Source: Klebsiella pneumoniae (lineage in GTDB: Bacteria; Desulfobacterota; Binatia; Bin18). Taken from it: a stretch of DNA of 47,194 nt. The position numbers were made by a program, and so were the translations under genes. Of this stretch, positions 8,064-16,031 are shown piece after piece; position 1 is the first letter of the stretch, and each line of letters opens with the position of its first letter. The DNA is taken from assembly GCA_945865755.1 (NCBI GenBank), contig CAMBFS010000006.1, forward strand, positions 1-47,194. The letters run 5' to 3'. The notes beneath the pieces are model-generated. The model was given only the letters and a program-made list of their open reading frames with translations, was not told the origin of the DNA and searched no databases.

Positions 8064-9560
8064 ATGCGGGAAGATACGAAACGAAAACGTGGTGTGCTTG
8101 ACGAGCCGTTGATCTTCGAGCGTGGCTCAACCGGGCGCGTTGGATACTCATTGCCGGAGGATGACATCCCCGCTCGTGATCTGGAGCGAGACCTGCCGGG
8201 GGCACTCCGCCGCGAGACGTTAGCGGAATTTCCCGAGGTGAGTGAAGGGGAAGTGGTGCGGCACTTCACGCGACTCTCACAATGGAATTTCAGCGCGGCG
8301 ACGACATTGTATCCGTTGGGCTCATGCACGATGAAGTACAATCCGGTGATCAATGAAGTGCTCGCTCGCCTCCCTGGGTTCGCCCAGCTTCATCCCTTGA
8401 TGCCCGATGAATACACGCAAGGCGCGTTGACGCTGCTGGCCGACTTGGAGAGATGTCTCGCGGAAATTAGTGGGATGGATGCGATCAGTCTCCAACCCGC
8501 GGCAGGGGCGCAAGGTGAGCTTACCGGCATGAAAATGATCCGTGCCCATCACCAAGCGCAGGGGTATCCACGCAAGAAAGTGCTGATTCCAGGGAGCGCG
8601 CATGGCACCAATCCCGCGTCGGCGGCGTTGTGTGGCTATGCGGTGGTCGAAGTGCCGACCAGTTCTTCTGGCATGCTCGAAGCGGCGACCGTGGCCAAAC
8701 ATGTCGATGCCGATATCGCCGCGCTCATGGTGACGAACCCCAATACCCTTGGGCTCTTCGAGCGGGAGATCGCACAGATCACGGAAGTCCTGCATGCTCA
8801 CGGTGCGTTGGTGTACATGGATGGCGCCAATCTGAACGCGCTCATGGGGGTCGCCAAACCTGGCCACATGGGAGCGGATGTTATTCAGTTCAATCTCCAC
8901 AAGACGTTCTCCACGCCACATGGCGGTGGCGGTCCGGGCGCGGGTCCCGTGGGGGTGAAGAAAATTCTCGAACCGTACCTGCCGGTTCCTCGTCTCGTGC
9001 GGGCTGGCGATCAGTACGCTTGGAGTGACGCATTCCCGCATTCGATTGGTCGAGTACGGTCGTTCTATGGCAACTTCGGCATCCTCGTGCGCGCCTATGC
9101 GTACATCTTGGCTCTGGGAAGCGATGGCCTCACACAAGCGACCCGCATGGCTGTACTCAACGCCAACTATTTACGCAAACGTTTAGAACAGACTTACCAT
9201 TTAGCCTACGACGAACCGTGCATGCACGAATGTGTCTTCTCTGACCGCTCATTCACGCAAGCCGGCGTGAAGACGCTCGATATCGCCAAACGACTGCTTG
9301 ACTATGGATTTTACGCCCCGACGATTTACTTCCCGCTCGTGGTCAGTGGGGCGCTGATGATTGAACCAACCGAGACCGAGAGCAAAGAGACGATGGATGA
9401 GTTCGCCGATGCGCTCTTAACGATCGCCAAAGAGATTGCAGACAACCCGACCGCATTGAAAGACGCTCCGTTGACCACGCCCGTGAGTCGCCTCGACGAG
9501 ACGCGCGCTGCTCGTCATCCGGTGCTGCGGTGGATTAAACCTTCCCTTTCAGCCCGGTAG
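8064..9560 (+). CDS. gcvPB: Glycine dehydrogenase (decarboxylating) subunit 2
   Basis: 498 aa from ATG 8064, chosen because the longer reading frame would translate the heptamer array. It is the PLP-binding half of the split P protein: SAHGTNPASA (178-187), MDGANLNA, and the PLP-lysine in NLHKTFSTPHGGGGPG (Lys280). The C-terminus (MDEFADALLTIAKEI to WIKPSLSAR) is the part duplicated, diverged, at 10574-10726. It is the last gene of the folD-gcvTHPAPB run and forms the left border of the accessory block. Confidence 0.96.
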   Translation: MREDTKRKRGVLDEPLIFERGSTGRVGYSLPEDDIPARDLERDLPGALRRETLAEFPEVSEGEVVRHFTRLSQWNFSAATTLYPLGSCTMKYNPVINEVLARLPGFAQLHPLMPDEYTQGALTLLADLERCLAEISGMDAISLQPAAGAQGELTGMKMIRAHHQAQGYPRKKVLIPGSAHGTNPASAALCGYAVVEVPTSSSGMLEAATVAKHVDADIAALMVTNPNTLGLFEREIAQITEVLHAHGALVYMDGANLNALMGVAKPGHMGADVIQFNLHKTFSTPHGGGGPGAGPVGVKKILEPYLPVPRLVRAGDQYAWSDAFPHSIGRVRSFYGNFGILVRAYAYILALGSDGLTQATRMAVLNANYLRKRLEQTYHLAYDEPCMHECVFSDRSFTQAGVKTLDIAKRLLDYGFYAPTIYFPLVVSGALMIEPTETESKETMDEFADALLTIAKEIADNPTALKDAPLTTPVSRLDETRAARHPVLRWIKPSLSAR

Positions 9561-9582
9561 ATTCCTGCCGCCTGGTAAAAAA

Positions 9583-9622
9583 GAATCGGCGAAACGGAGA
9601 ACCGGGGAATCGGAGAATGGGA
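9583..9622 (+). repeat. Octamer array (GAATCGGN)n downstream of gcvPB
   Basis: Five 8-nt units (GAATCGGC, GAAACGGA, GAACCGGG, GAATCGGA, GAATGGGA) start 22 nt after the gcvPB stop. The same unit recurs at 27601-27696 around the end of ribE. Confidence 0.85.
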
Positions 9623-9661
9623 AGGTCTGGCAAACGTCTACCGCTCCTTTTCTGGTCTTAA

Positions 9662-10045
9662 CTACTGGCTACTAGTGAAACCTTGTGTCAATCGCTGACG
9701 ATGCTCTCGCACTGGCTCAGGCAGCGCTTTGAGATCATCCATGTACCACCACCAGTGAGAGCGTGGGCTTCCTTGTTGTTGCCGGGCGTGTCGGATCTCT
9801 TGTTCTCCGAGTACCAAGAGGCATGTGCTTCGCTCTTCCCATAGCAAGGCATCTAACTCGTAAATGTGCTCATACAAGCGGGCGGGGAATTCCTGCTCCG
9901 GGGTAAGCTGATCCAAGAGCACTTGCATCTGGTCGCGGACGAAGAACAGATCCAAGAGTTCAACCCCTGAACCTTCCAAATCGGCAACATAGCCATAGTA
10001 CTTGCGCACTAGGCGATCGAGTTCCGTAACGCTCATACGTGCCAT
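9662..10045 (-). CDS. Hypothetical protein, downstream member of a two-gene module
   Basis: 127 aa, not recognised. It is mostly helical and acidic (VTELDRLVRKYYGYVADLE, DALLWEERSTCLLVLGEQEIRHARQQQ), with a Trp-rich SHWWWYMDDLKALPEP segment near the C-terminus. The start at 10045 overlaps the stop of the upstream gene by 13 nt, implying translational coupling. The last codons and stop (Ser-Ser-Gln-TAG) use the same AGTAGCCAGTAG block that ends folD. It could be the antidote of a toxin-antitoxin-like pair, but nothing in the sequence proves this. Confidence 0.6.
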   Translation of the reverse strand: MARMSVTELDRLVRKYYGYVADLEGSGVELLDLFFVRDQMQVLLDQLTPEQEFPARLYEHIYELDALLWEERSTCLLVLGEQEIRHARQQQGSPRSHWWWYMDDLKALPEPVREHRQRLTQGFTSSQ

Positions 10046-10524
10046 CCTTCTCGGTCAATTTTTATCACTGCGATCTGCCGCTGAAAAAAGAGGGCTCCTC
10101 CTGCTGGTTTGAATACCGTCGCGACGAGATCCGCCTCGACGTCATACACCACGGCAACCGCTGTCGTCGGATGAAAAAATCCCCATTGCCGCCGTGGAGG
10201 GTCGGTCCGATAGTATCCATAGACATAGATCTCTGTCGCGGGATGTTCGATGGTTGCTCGAGCTCCATCATGCAATTGCTCTAGCGTGGCATCTGGAGGC
10301 CATTCCTGGTCCACGTAGATGCGCTTGAGCAGATGCCACAGCGCAGTCGGGATCAACGCATTGTGGTGGTAGGTGACTCCTTCGTGGGTCACGTCAAAAT
10401 AGCGCCAGCGGAGTAGGTGAGTTCCCCAGCGTACCACACGGGCTTTCTGAATAACCTCGCGTACGGTTTCTGGGGTAATGGCCTGTCCTAACACCTGAAT
10501 GGCTTGTTCTGGCATCTCCACCAT
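10033..10524 (-). CDS. Hypothetical protein, upstream member of a two-gene module (possible toxin)
   Basis: 163 aa from ATG 10524 (GAAGG about 9 nt upstream; a longer frame to 10611 would run through the antisense of the gcvPB remnant). Not recognised. The C-terminal half is beta-rich with TEIYVYGYYRTDPP, TTAVAVVYDVEADLVATVF and a final QIAVIKIDREGWHV, a pattern loosely like the sheet of small BECR-fold or RelE-like nucleases. That resemblance is impression only. It overlaps the next gene by 13 nt. The pair lies between gcvPB and a ghost copy of the gcvPB 3' end. Confidence 0.6.
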   Translation of the reverse strand: MVEMPEQAIQVLGQAITPETVREVIQKARVVRWGTHLLRWRYFDVTHEGVTYHHNALIPTALWHLLKRIYVDQEWPPDATLEQLHDGARATIEHPATEIYVYGYYRTDPPRRQWGFFHPTTAVAVVYDVEADLVATVFKPAGGALFFQRQIAVIKIDREGWHV

Positions 10525-10573
10525 GCAACCGTACCTTCGTGAAGGTTTTTCGTCCAGCCGTTGCCCCTTGAAA

Positions 10574-10726
10574 ATGGATGAGCTTGCCGATGCGCTCTTG
10601 GCTATTGCCAAAGAGATTCAAGACAATCCGACGGCACTGAAAGACGCTCCGTTGACGACACCCGTCAGTCGCCTTGACGAGACGCGCGCCGCCCGTCATC
10701 CGGTGCTGCGGTGGAAAAACCACTAA
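10574..10726 (+). pseudogene. Ghost copy of the gcvPB 3' end
   Basis: Reading from ATG 10574, 47 codons match the C-terminus of gcvPB (9393-9533) with 17 nucleotide differences in 141 (about 88% identity), nearly all synonymous; only three residues differ. It then diverges to Lys-Asn-His-TAA. The remainder of a gcvPB gene is absent. The synonymous bias means that both copies evolved as functional genes before this one was truncated, so it is likely the displaced end of an allelic gcvPB from a relative rather than a fresh local duplication. Confidence 0.9.
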
Positions 10727-10757
10727 CGATTGACGAGACGCTCCTCCCCGAACTCAA

Positions 10758-10785
10758 ACTAAACGCGACTCGGATGGCGTTTAGT
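10758..10785. promoter_or_regulatory. 9-bp perfect inverted repeat upstream of the AAA/DUF4143 gene
   Basis: ACTAAACGC and GCGTTTAGT are separated by 10 nt, ending 26 nt before the ATG at 10812. It could be an operator or an mRNA hairpin in the leader. There is no T-run, so it is not a typical terminator. Confidence 0.5.
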
Positions 10786-10811
10786 GTCACTATGCGCTAA
10801 TTTGCTGGCGT

Positions 10812-11960
10812 ATGGTACAGCGACAATTTTGGCTCTCACAACTCGAAACCGCCTGGCAACGGCGCTCGGTCGTCTGGCTATCGGGGGTACGTCGAGTCGG
10901 AAAAACATCCTTATGTCAAAGTCTGCCCGACATCGAGTATTTCGATTGCGAGCTGCCCCGAGTACGGCGCTTGCTGGACGACCCCGAGGACTTTCTTGAT
11001 CGGCACGGGTCCACGCGCCTGGTGCTGGATGAAATTCACCGCTTGGATAATCCGTCGGCGCTGTTGAAGATCGCGGCGGATCATTATCCGCATGTCCGTA
11101 TTCTCGCCACGGGGTCCTCGACCCTGGGTGCATCGACGAAATTCCGCGACACGCTGGCGGGCCGCAAGGCGGAAGTGTGGCTCCCGCCGATGGTGCGTGC
11201 GGATTTGTCGGCGTTTGCGCACACCGATTTGCGTCATCGGTTCCTGCATGGCGGATTGCCCCCCTTTTTCTTGGCACCCACGCTCCCGGAACAGGATTTC
11301 CAAGAATGGATGGACGCGTATTGGGCCAAGGATATCCAAGAACTTTTTCGCTTGGAGCGACGGGCGTCGTTCCAAAAGTTCGCCGAGCTGCTCCTCGCGC
11401 AAAGCGGGGGGCTCTTCGAGGCGACTCGCTTCACCGGGGCCTGCGAGGTGAGTCGCACCACCATCTCCAACTACCTGGCCGTGTTGGAGACAACATTCGT
11501 GGCGCATGTGATTCGGCCGTATAGTTCGCATCGATCGAGCGAAATCGTCGCCGCGCCAAAAGTCTATGGATTCGACACCGGATTTATTTGTTATCATCGG
11601 GGCTGGGCAACGCTCCGACAGGAGGACCTTGGGGTATTGTGGGAGCACTTTGTCCTCAACGAGATCATGGCGCATCTCCAGTCACGCGAGATCGGCTACT
11701 GGCGGGATAAACGCGGGCATGAAATCGATTTCATCCTGGCACGCCGAGGGGCGCACCCGGTCGCCATCGAATGTAAGTGGTCGGCGACATCGGAGATCCC
11801 GCCCTCGCTGTTTGCCTTTCGCAAGCACTATCCCCAAGGGTTGAATTTTGTCGTGGCCGCAGATATTGACCGCTCGTTCACTCGCAGCGCGGGGGATATC
11901 AGCGTACATTTTGTCGGTCTTGAGACGCTGATCGCCGAGCTGAGCGGCAACCGGAGCTGA
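10812..11960 (+). CDS. AAA-family ATPase with DUF4143 (PD-(D/E)XK-like) domain
   Basis: 382 aa. N-terminal P-loop with GVRRVGKTS (25-33), Walker B LVLDEIH (70-76) and sensor ATGSS (99-103). The middle has a winged-helix-like segment (TRFTGACEVSRTTISNYLAVLE). The C-terminal DUF4143 domain has a nuclease-like EIDF...IECK arrangement (Asp306, Glu320, Lys322). These proteins are common, mobile, often multicopy ATPases whose role is unknown; some are linked to conflict or defence loci. This one sits just after the gcvPB ghost, in cargo B of the hotspot. No partner overlaps it. Confidence 0.88.
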   Translation: MVQRQFWLSQLETAWQRRSVVWLSGVRRVGKTSLCQSLPDIEYFDCELPRVRRLLDDPEDFLDRHGSTRLVLDEIHRLDNPSALLKIAADHYPHVRILATGSSTLGASTKFRDTLAGRKAEVWLPPMVRADLSAFAHTDLRHRFLHGGLPPFFLAPTLPEQDFQEWMDAYWAKDIQELFRLERRASFQKFAELLLAQSGGLFEATRFTGACEVSRTTISNYLAVLETTFVAHVIRPYSSHRSSEIVAAPKVYGFDTGFICYHRGWATLRQEDLGVLWEHFVLNEIMAHLQSREIGYWRDKRGHEIDFILARRGAHPVAIECKWSATSEIPPSLFAFRKHYPQGLNFVVAADIDRSFTRSAGDISVHFVGLETLIAELSGNRS

Positions 11961-12189
11961 AGAATCGTAGGTTCCTCATGACCAGGAGCGCACCCACTGA
12001 GCAAGAAGACGCGCAAACGCTCAAACAGAGACTTTGCGGTTCGTGGACCATCAGGGCGTTGACCCGCGTCATCACGACTCCGCACTCATCGCGACGTACC
12101 TGACCACTGCGAGCGAGCCATTGTCAACCCGGGAATCGCCAAGGTCTGGGACTGTACCAATCCGGGGTGACGTGGGGTAGATTGTCGGC

Positions 12190-13161
12190 ATGGAGCACGA
12201 CCACAGCTACAAGCTGCTGTTCTCGCAGCGCGCGATGGTGGAAGACCTGATGCGGGGCTTCATTCCCGACGCCTGGGTGCACGAAGTGGACTGGAGCAGC
12301 CTGGAGAAAGCGAACGCCAGTTACATCACCGACGATTTGCGGGGGCGGGTGGACGACGTAATCTGGCGGGTACGCTGGCGAGGGGAGTGGCTCTACGTCT
12401 ACTTGTTGCTGGAGTTCCAATCGAGCATCGACCCGTTCATGGCGGTGCGGATCATGGTGTATGTGGGGTTGTTGTATCAAGACCTGATTCGCAGCCACCA
12501 GTGGACGGCGGACCGGCGCTTGCCATCAGTGTTTCCGGTGGTGATCTACAATGGGACGCGGCCGTGGACGGCCCCGGTGGAGGTGGCGGACTTGATCGTG
12601 CCGGTGCCAGGTGGGTTGGAGACGTACCGGCCCCGGCTACGCTATTTTCTGCTGGATGAAGGGCGCTTGCACGAGCAAGAGCTGGCGCCCCTTCAGAACT
12701 TCGCGGCAGCGTTATTTCGGTTAGAGAACAGTCGCACGCCGGGGGAGATCGCACGAGTATTGGGGACGTTAGTGGAGGAGCTGAAGTCGCCGGAAATGGA
12801 TGAGTTACGCCGCCATTTCACGACGTGGGTGAATCGAGTGTTGCTGCCGGACCGGATGCCGGGCGAGGTATTCACGCATCTCAACGACTTGCAGGAGGTG
12901 AGAAGTATGTTAGCGGAACGGGTCAAGGAATGGACCGAGGGATGGAAACGAGAGGGACGACAAGAGGGACGACAAGAGGGACTTCAGCTAGGGCTCCAAC
13001 AAGGGGAAGCGCTCCTACTCTTACGGCAACTAGAGCGCCGTTTTGGTCCCCTTGATGAAGCTCTCCGCCAGCGGGTGCGCGCGGCGGACGCCGACACTTT
13101 ATTACAGTGGGGAGAGCGCATTTTGACCGTCAACACGCTCGCGGAGGTCATGGAGGAATAA
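12190..13161 (+). CDS. Rpn-family recombination-promoting nuclease / putative transposase with DUF4351 tail
   Basis: 323 aa. The N-terminal PD-(D/E)XK domain (transposase_31/YhgA type) shows Asp55-Asp56 in GRVDDVIW and Glu75-x-Gln77 in LLLEFQSS, plus VFPVVIYNG. A hydrophilic repeat of EGRQEG units (about 255-275) joins it to a C-terminal DUF4351-like segment (LLRQLERRFGPLD...LLQWGERILT). Rpn proteins are DNA endonucleases first described as promoting RecA-independent recombination; some are toxin-like with short internal products. A start inside the tail could make such a short form, but this is not demonstrable here. Confidence 0.88.
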   Translation: MEHDHSYKLLFSQRAMVEDLMRGFIPDAWVHEVDWSSLEKANASYITDDLRGRVDDVIWRVRWRGEWLYVYLLLEFQSSIDPFMAVRIMVYVGLLYQDLIRSHQWTADRRLPSVFPVVIYNGTRPWTAPVEVADLIVPVPGGLETYRPRLRYFLLDEGRLHEQELAPLQNFAAALFRLENSRTPGEIARVLGTLVEELKSPEMDELRRHFTTWVNRVLLPDRMPGEVFTHLNDLQEVRSMLAERVKEWTEGWKREGRQEGRQEGLQLGLQQGEALLLLRQLERRFGPLDEALRQRVRAADADTLLQWGERILTVNTLAEVMEE

Positions 13162-13285
13162 CGGGGATCGGGATTCATCTTACGCGTAAGCACTCCCAGC
13201 AAGAGTTTTCCTTGCGCACCTCCTTTGCCGAAACTCAGCATTCCCAGAGAGTTTGGCCATACAACACACGAATAGGAGGTCGCAA

Positions 13286-13336
13286 TGAAAACATTTCTTC
13301 TTGCTTTTGCATCACTCCTACTGGATTTCGGCTAGC
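13286..13336 (+). pseudogene. Truncated exported-protein start (16 codons)
   Basis: A textbook Shine-Dalgarno (AGGAGG, 5 nt spacing) precedes ATG 13286 and a 16-codon hydrophobic peptide MKTFLLAFASLLLDFG ending in TAG. This looks like a signal peptide cut short. Thirty nt later the sequence CAACGTCAATTAG and GTCCGGGGTG match the end and downstream flank of the CsgG-like lipoprotein gene at 19154-19180, suggesting a deletion relic of an exported-protein gene with a similar 3' end. Confidence 0.5.
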
Positions 13337-13483
13337 CTCAAGTGAGCCTCGCGGTGCTGACCATTTCAACGTCAATTAGTCCGGACGGGTCCGGGGTGAG
13401 CGCAGACACTTCGCCAGCGGGATCGAGACGCCTACGCTCCCAGGAAAGGTCGCATGCAACTGGGAACCGCTAAATGCCATTGC

Positions 13484-13619
13484 CGAGTAGGGCACGGAAT
13501 CGCGGAAGTGTACGAATCTTTTGTGGCTCGCTTTAGAACCCCAGGAGCGGCCGTAACTCCGCGACACTGCCAAGAATGTGGTCTGGCGACTCCAGCGACA
13601 AGACCTCGTGCGGGCTAGT
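13484..13619 (-). pseudogene. Ghost copy of the HAD phosphatase 3' end plus downstream flank
   Basis: 136 bp matching 21879-22014 in the same orientation with 13 differences (about 90%). It covers about 48 bp downstream of the stop and the last 27 codons (SPHEVLSLESPDHILGS and following) of the phosphatase gene at 21928. The upstream part of the gene is missing. Together with the intact copy it brackets about 8.3 kb (cargo C). Confidence 0.9.
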
Positions 13620-13757
13620 CGCGCGAATGTTCCGCATGTGTCGGTTCTCAGTCCGGCATACCCGCCTGCGCGGGCATGACGACTCTGCTCTCTTGCGGGA
13701 AAAAACCTCTCCCTGCAAAGATCACCGATTCTCCGTTTCGTTCTTCTTCCCTGCCTC

Positions 13758-16031
13758 TCACTCCTCTCCACTCAACTCCTGCACACTCTTCATTTTCCAT
13801 GTGCCAGCGGTCCTCTCGAAAATCCGCATTCCTTGCGCCCTCAGCTTCCCTAGTACCTCCGCCGCCACTCTGCGATCATACCAGTCGCCCTCCGTCCACA
13901 TTGTGCGCAGAGCGATGAGTCTCTCCGGGGTCGCGGCCACACTGCCGAGGTCTCTGATCGCCTCTGCCGCTGCCTCACGGATCTTCCAGTCTCTGTCCAT
14001 TCGCATCTTCCGCAGGGCGATGAGTCTCTCCGGGGTCGCGGCCACACTGCTGAGTTTCTTGATAGCCGTGGCTGCGGCCTCGCGGAAACCCCTGTCTTGA
14101 TCTGTTAGCATCGTGATGCACAAAGCCATGAGTATCTGTGGGGTCGCGGCCACACTGTCGAGGTTCTCGATAGTCGTGGCTGCCACCTCGCGGACATCCC
14201 TGTCTCCCAGCATTGTACGCAGAGCCGTGAATATTTCCGGGGTCATGGCCGCACTGCCAAGTGCCCCAATAGTCAGTATCGCTGCCCTGCGGACAACCTC
14301 GTTTTCGGCGATCAAGAGTTCCCACACCTGTACCAAGAAAGAGATTCCGGATCGTACCTGAGCATTCACTTGCCCCAGCGCCGGTAACGCGGCGGTCAGG
14401 TGAGGCACTGCCCCAGTGGTGTCATTTTGCTGGTATCCCCTCCATAGGGTGAAGACATTGGTGGTAATCTGAGCGGCGATCTTCGTGTTTTCGTTTTCGC
14501 GTAGCGTCTGATGCGCCTCCGGCAAACACTGGGCGGCAAGCGCGAGACGATGGCGAAGCACATCGTCGTTCTGCTCGTTAGTAAGACACCTCAACAAGTC
14601 TGCAACCTCTTTTGGTTTCTCTAATTGGCCCGCAAGTAAAATGATCACTTCCTGCCACGCGGGACTCCACGCTTTCTTGTCGATCAAGGTAGCGATAGTG
14701 TCCCACCCTTTCCCTGCGAGGGCGCGGGCAGTGAGATACTCTAAAAAACCACGGTGCAAGAAACTCAACTGAAGCTCGTCGTCCCTGCTGATTCCAGCAG
14801 CCACGAGGATACCGCTCTCCATGAGTTCCTGACGGAGAGCGACTGACTCCAAGACAGGCTTACTATGGTGCTTTGCTTTCCCAATTGCCTCCATGATCTC
14901 GGAGAGACGGAAGAGATTGCTCGTCGGCTGTTTGGTGAACAGTATTTCCGCCACCGAGGTGAGGGCATCGCGCACATCATCAACATGTGGATCGTGCAGG
15001 GTGCGCCGGTCCCCCGGTTTCCAAGCTCGGCGTACCAACCCACGTAACACCCGCGCATAGAGATCCCCGCGCCGCGTTTCCGCCGTAACTGCCTGCTCTT
15101 CATGCGCGAGACACGTCAGCGTCAACACCAGCGGCACCCGACACGCATGACTCAGGGAGAAGCTCTGACCTAACACCCGCTGCAGTGTCTGCTCACGTGT
15201 TGGATCAGCGGTGAACCACCGCGCAACGAACTGATGCATCTGTCCAGCGGTATGGGGCGCTAACTCGTACTCTGTGAGCTGTAGCCACGGGATCTCGCCG
15301 CGCTCGTAATTCGCCGACCGGCAGGTAAGGATGAGGCGGCTCTGCCATCGTTGGGTGTCAATTTGCTGCAACTGTTGTCGTACCTGAACCCGGTCGCCAT
15401 GCGGGACTTGATCCAGCGCATCAAAAATGAGCCAGCAATCCGCGCTGCGCATTCTTTCCCGCATCCAGGCTTTCAAACCGGGAGAAGGAGCATACCGCGC
15501 GGAGAGAATCGTAAGGAGGGCGTCTTCCAGTGATGTGGGCAAGTTGTCTTGCGCCAATTTTGCCAGGTCCAGATGGATAGGCAGAGGGAGTTGATTGAGC
15601 GGCACCGCACGCGCCTGCAATTGGGCCAAGGCGGTGCGTGCGATCTTCACCGCGGTCGTTTGTGTCAGAAATGATTTGCCCCCACCCGGCGCTCCTTTGA
15701 TAACCGCTCGCTGCACCAGAGGCTGTTCCTGTTCCCATTCGACCACCTCGCGCTCTTCGCGCGTGGGTTCCTCATAGTACCGGGCAATTTCAGGTTCGAG
15801 GAAGCGTCGGGCGGAGAAACGGTCGTCCTCGTTACCAGCAGAGTTGCCCGGTAGTGTTGGCACGTGTTTGAGCACCTGCGCGGGAATCTCAATGCTACGC
15901 GCACGAATGACCTGACCCTTTCGATACCACGGGGTCACATCTAACGTGGAGATCAACGTCTCGTAATAGACTCGGATATCGATCGCGAGCTGCGAGCGGA
16001 CCTTCGCCAAGTTGGCCAGTGTTGCACCCAT
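13758..16031 (-). CDS. NACHT-domain STAND NTPase with C-terminal HEAT-like repeats
   Basis: 757 aa from ATG 16031 (AGGAGAGG 8 nt upstream; the frame remains open to 16163 but without a better start). A short N-terminal region (about 1-105, helical, no recognised effector) precedes the NACHT ATPase: Walker A GAPGGGKS (113-120), Walker B LIFDALDQ (201-208) with the acidic DxxD/Q typical of NACHT, then LILTCRSANY and LSFLHRGFLEYLTARAL. About residues 595-735 form HEAT-like repeats of about 35 residues (VREAAATAI...SVAATPERLIALR). NACHT STAND proteins act as intracellular sensors, and several bacterial ones protect against phage. The effector here is not obvious. The gene sits alone, divergent from the PPC/RTX gene. 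Confidence 0.85.
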   Translation of the reverse strand: MGATLANLAKVRSQLAIDIRVYYETLISTLDVTPWYRKGQVIRARSIEIPAQVLKHVPTLPGNSAGNEDDRFSARRFLEPEIARYYEEPTREEREVVEWEQEQPLVQRAVIKGAPGGGKSFLTQTTAVKIARTALAQLQARAVPLNQLPLPIHLDLAKLAQDNLPTSLEDALLTILSARYAPSPGLKAWMRERMRSADCWLIFDALDQVPHGDRVQVRQQLQQIDTQRWQSRLILTCRSANYERGEIPWLQLTEYELAPHTAGQMHQFVARWFTADPTREQTLQRVLGQSFSLSHACRVPLVLTLTCLAHEEQAVTAETRRGDLYARVLRGLVRRAWKPGDRRTLHDPHVDDVRDALTSVAEILFTKQPTSNLFRLSEIMEAIGKAKHHSKPVLESVALRQELMESGILVAAGISRDDELQLSFLHRGFLEYLTARALAGKGWDTIATLIDKKAWSPAWQEVIILLAGQLEKPKEVADLLRCLTNEQNDDVLRHRLALAAQCLPEAHQTLRENENTKIAAQITTNVFTLWRGYQQNDTTGAVPHLTAALPALGQVNAQVRSGISFLVQVWELLIAENEVVRRAAILTIGALGSAAMTPEIFTALRTMLGDRDVREVAATTIENLDSVAATPQILMALCITMLTDQDRGFREAAATAIKKLSSVAATPERLIALRKMRMDRDWKIREAAAEAIRDLGSVAATPERLIALRTMWTEGDWYDRRVAAEVLGKLRAQGMRIFERTAGTWKMKSVQELSGEE
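13914..14325 (-). repeat. Tandem DNA repeats encoding the HEAT-like sensor units
   Basis: The block around GGGGTCGCGGCCACACTG (plus strand) recurs with starts at 13914, 14019, 14127 and 14226, spacings 105, 108 and 99 bp, always multiples of three. The two most 3'-proximal units of the gene are almost identical at DNA level, showing recent unit duplication or conversion in the putative sensor region. Confidence 0.8.

Larger units (their letters stand above)
13162..13757. other. Gene-poor junction between cargo B and cargo C
   Basis: Nearly 600 bp without an intact gene. It holds a truncated signal-peptide reading frame (13286-13336), a 3'-end motif shared with the CsgG-like gene (around 13367-13402), a ghost of the HAD phosphatase 3' end (13484-13619) and a widely seen type of palindrome (CCCGCCTGCGCGGG, 13661-13674). 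It looks like a recombination junction made of gene remains. Confidence 0.75.

Noticed and set aside
8322..9137. Long antisense reading frame within gcvPB (271 codons)
   Set aside because: It is a codon-bias shadow of gcvPB in a GC-rich genome; no family features and no ribosome-binding site.
10911..11675. 254-codon antisense frame within the AAA/DUF4143 gene
   Set aside because: Shadow of a clearly conserved gene; low-complexity Arg/Gln-rich product without domains.
13471..13483. Fourth MITE copy or relic (AATGCCATTGCC) at the edge of the phosphatase ghost
   Set aside because: Only about 12 nt match one end of the element, with no inverted partner or target duplication; could be chance.
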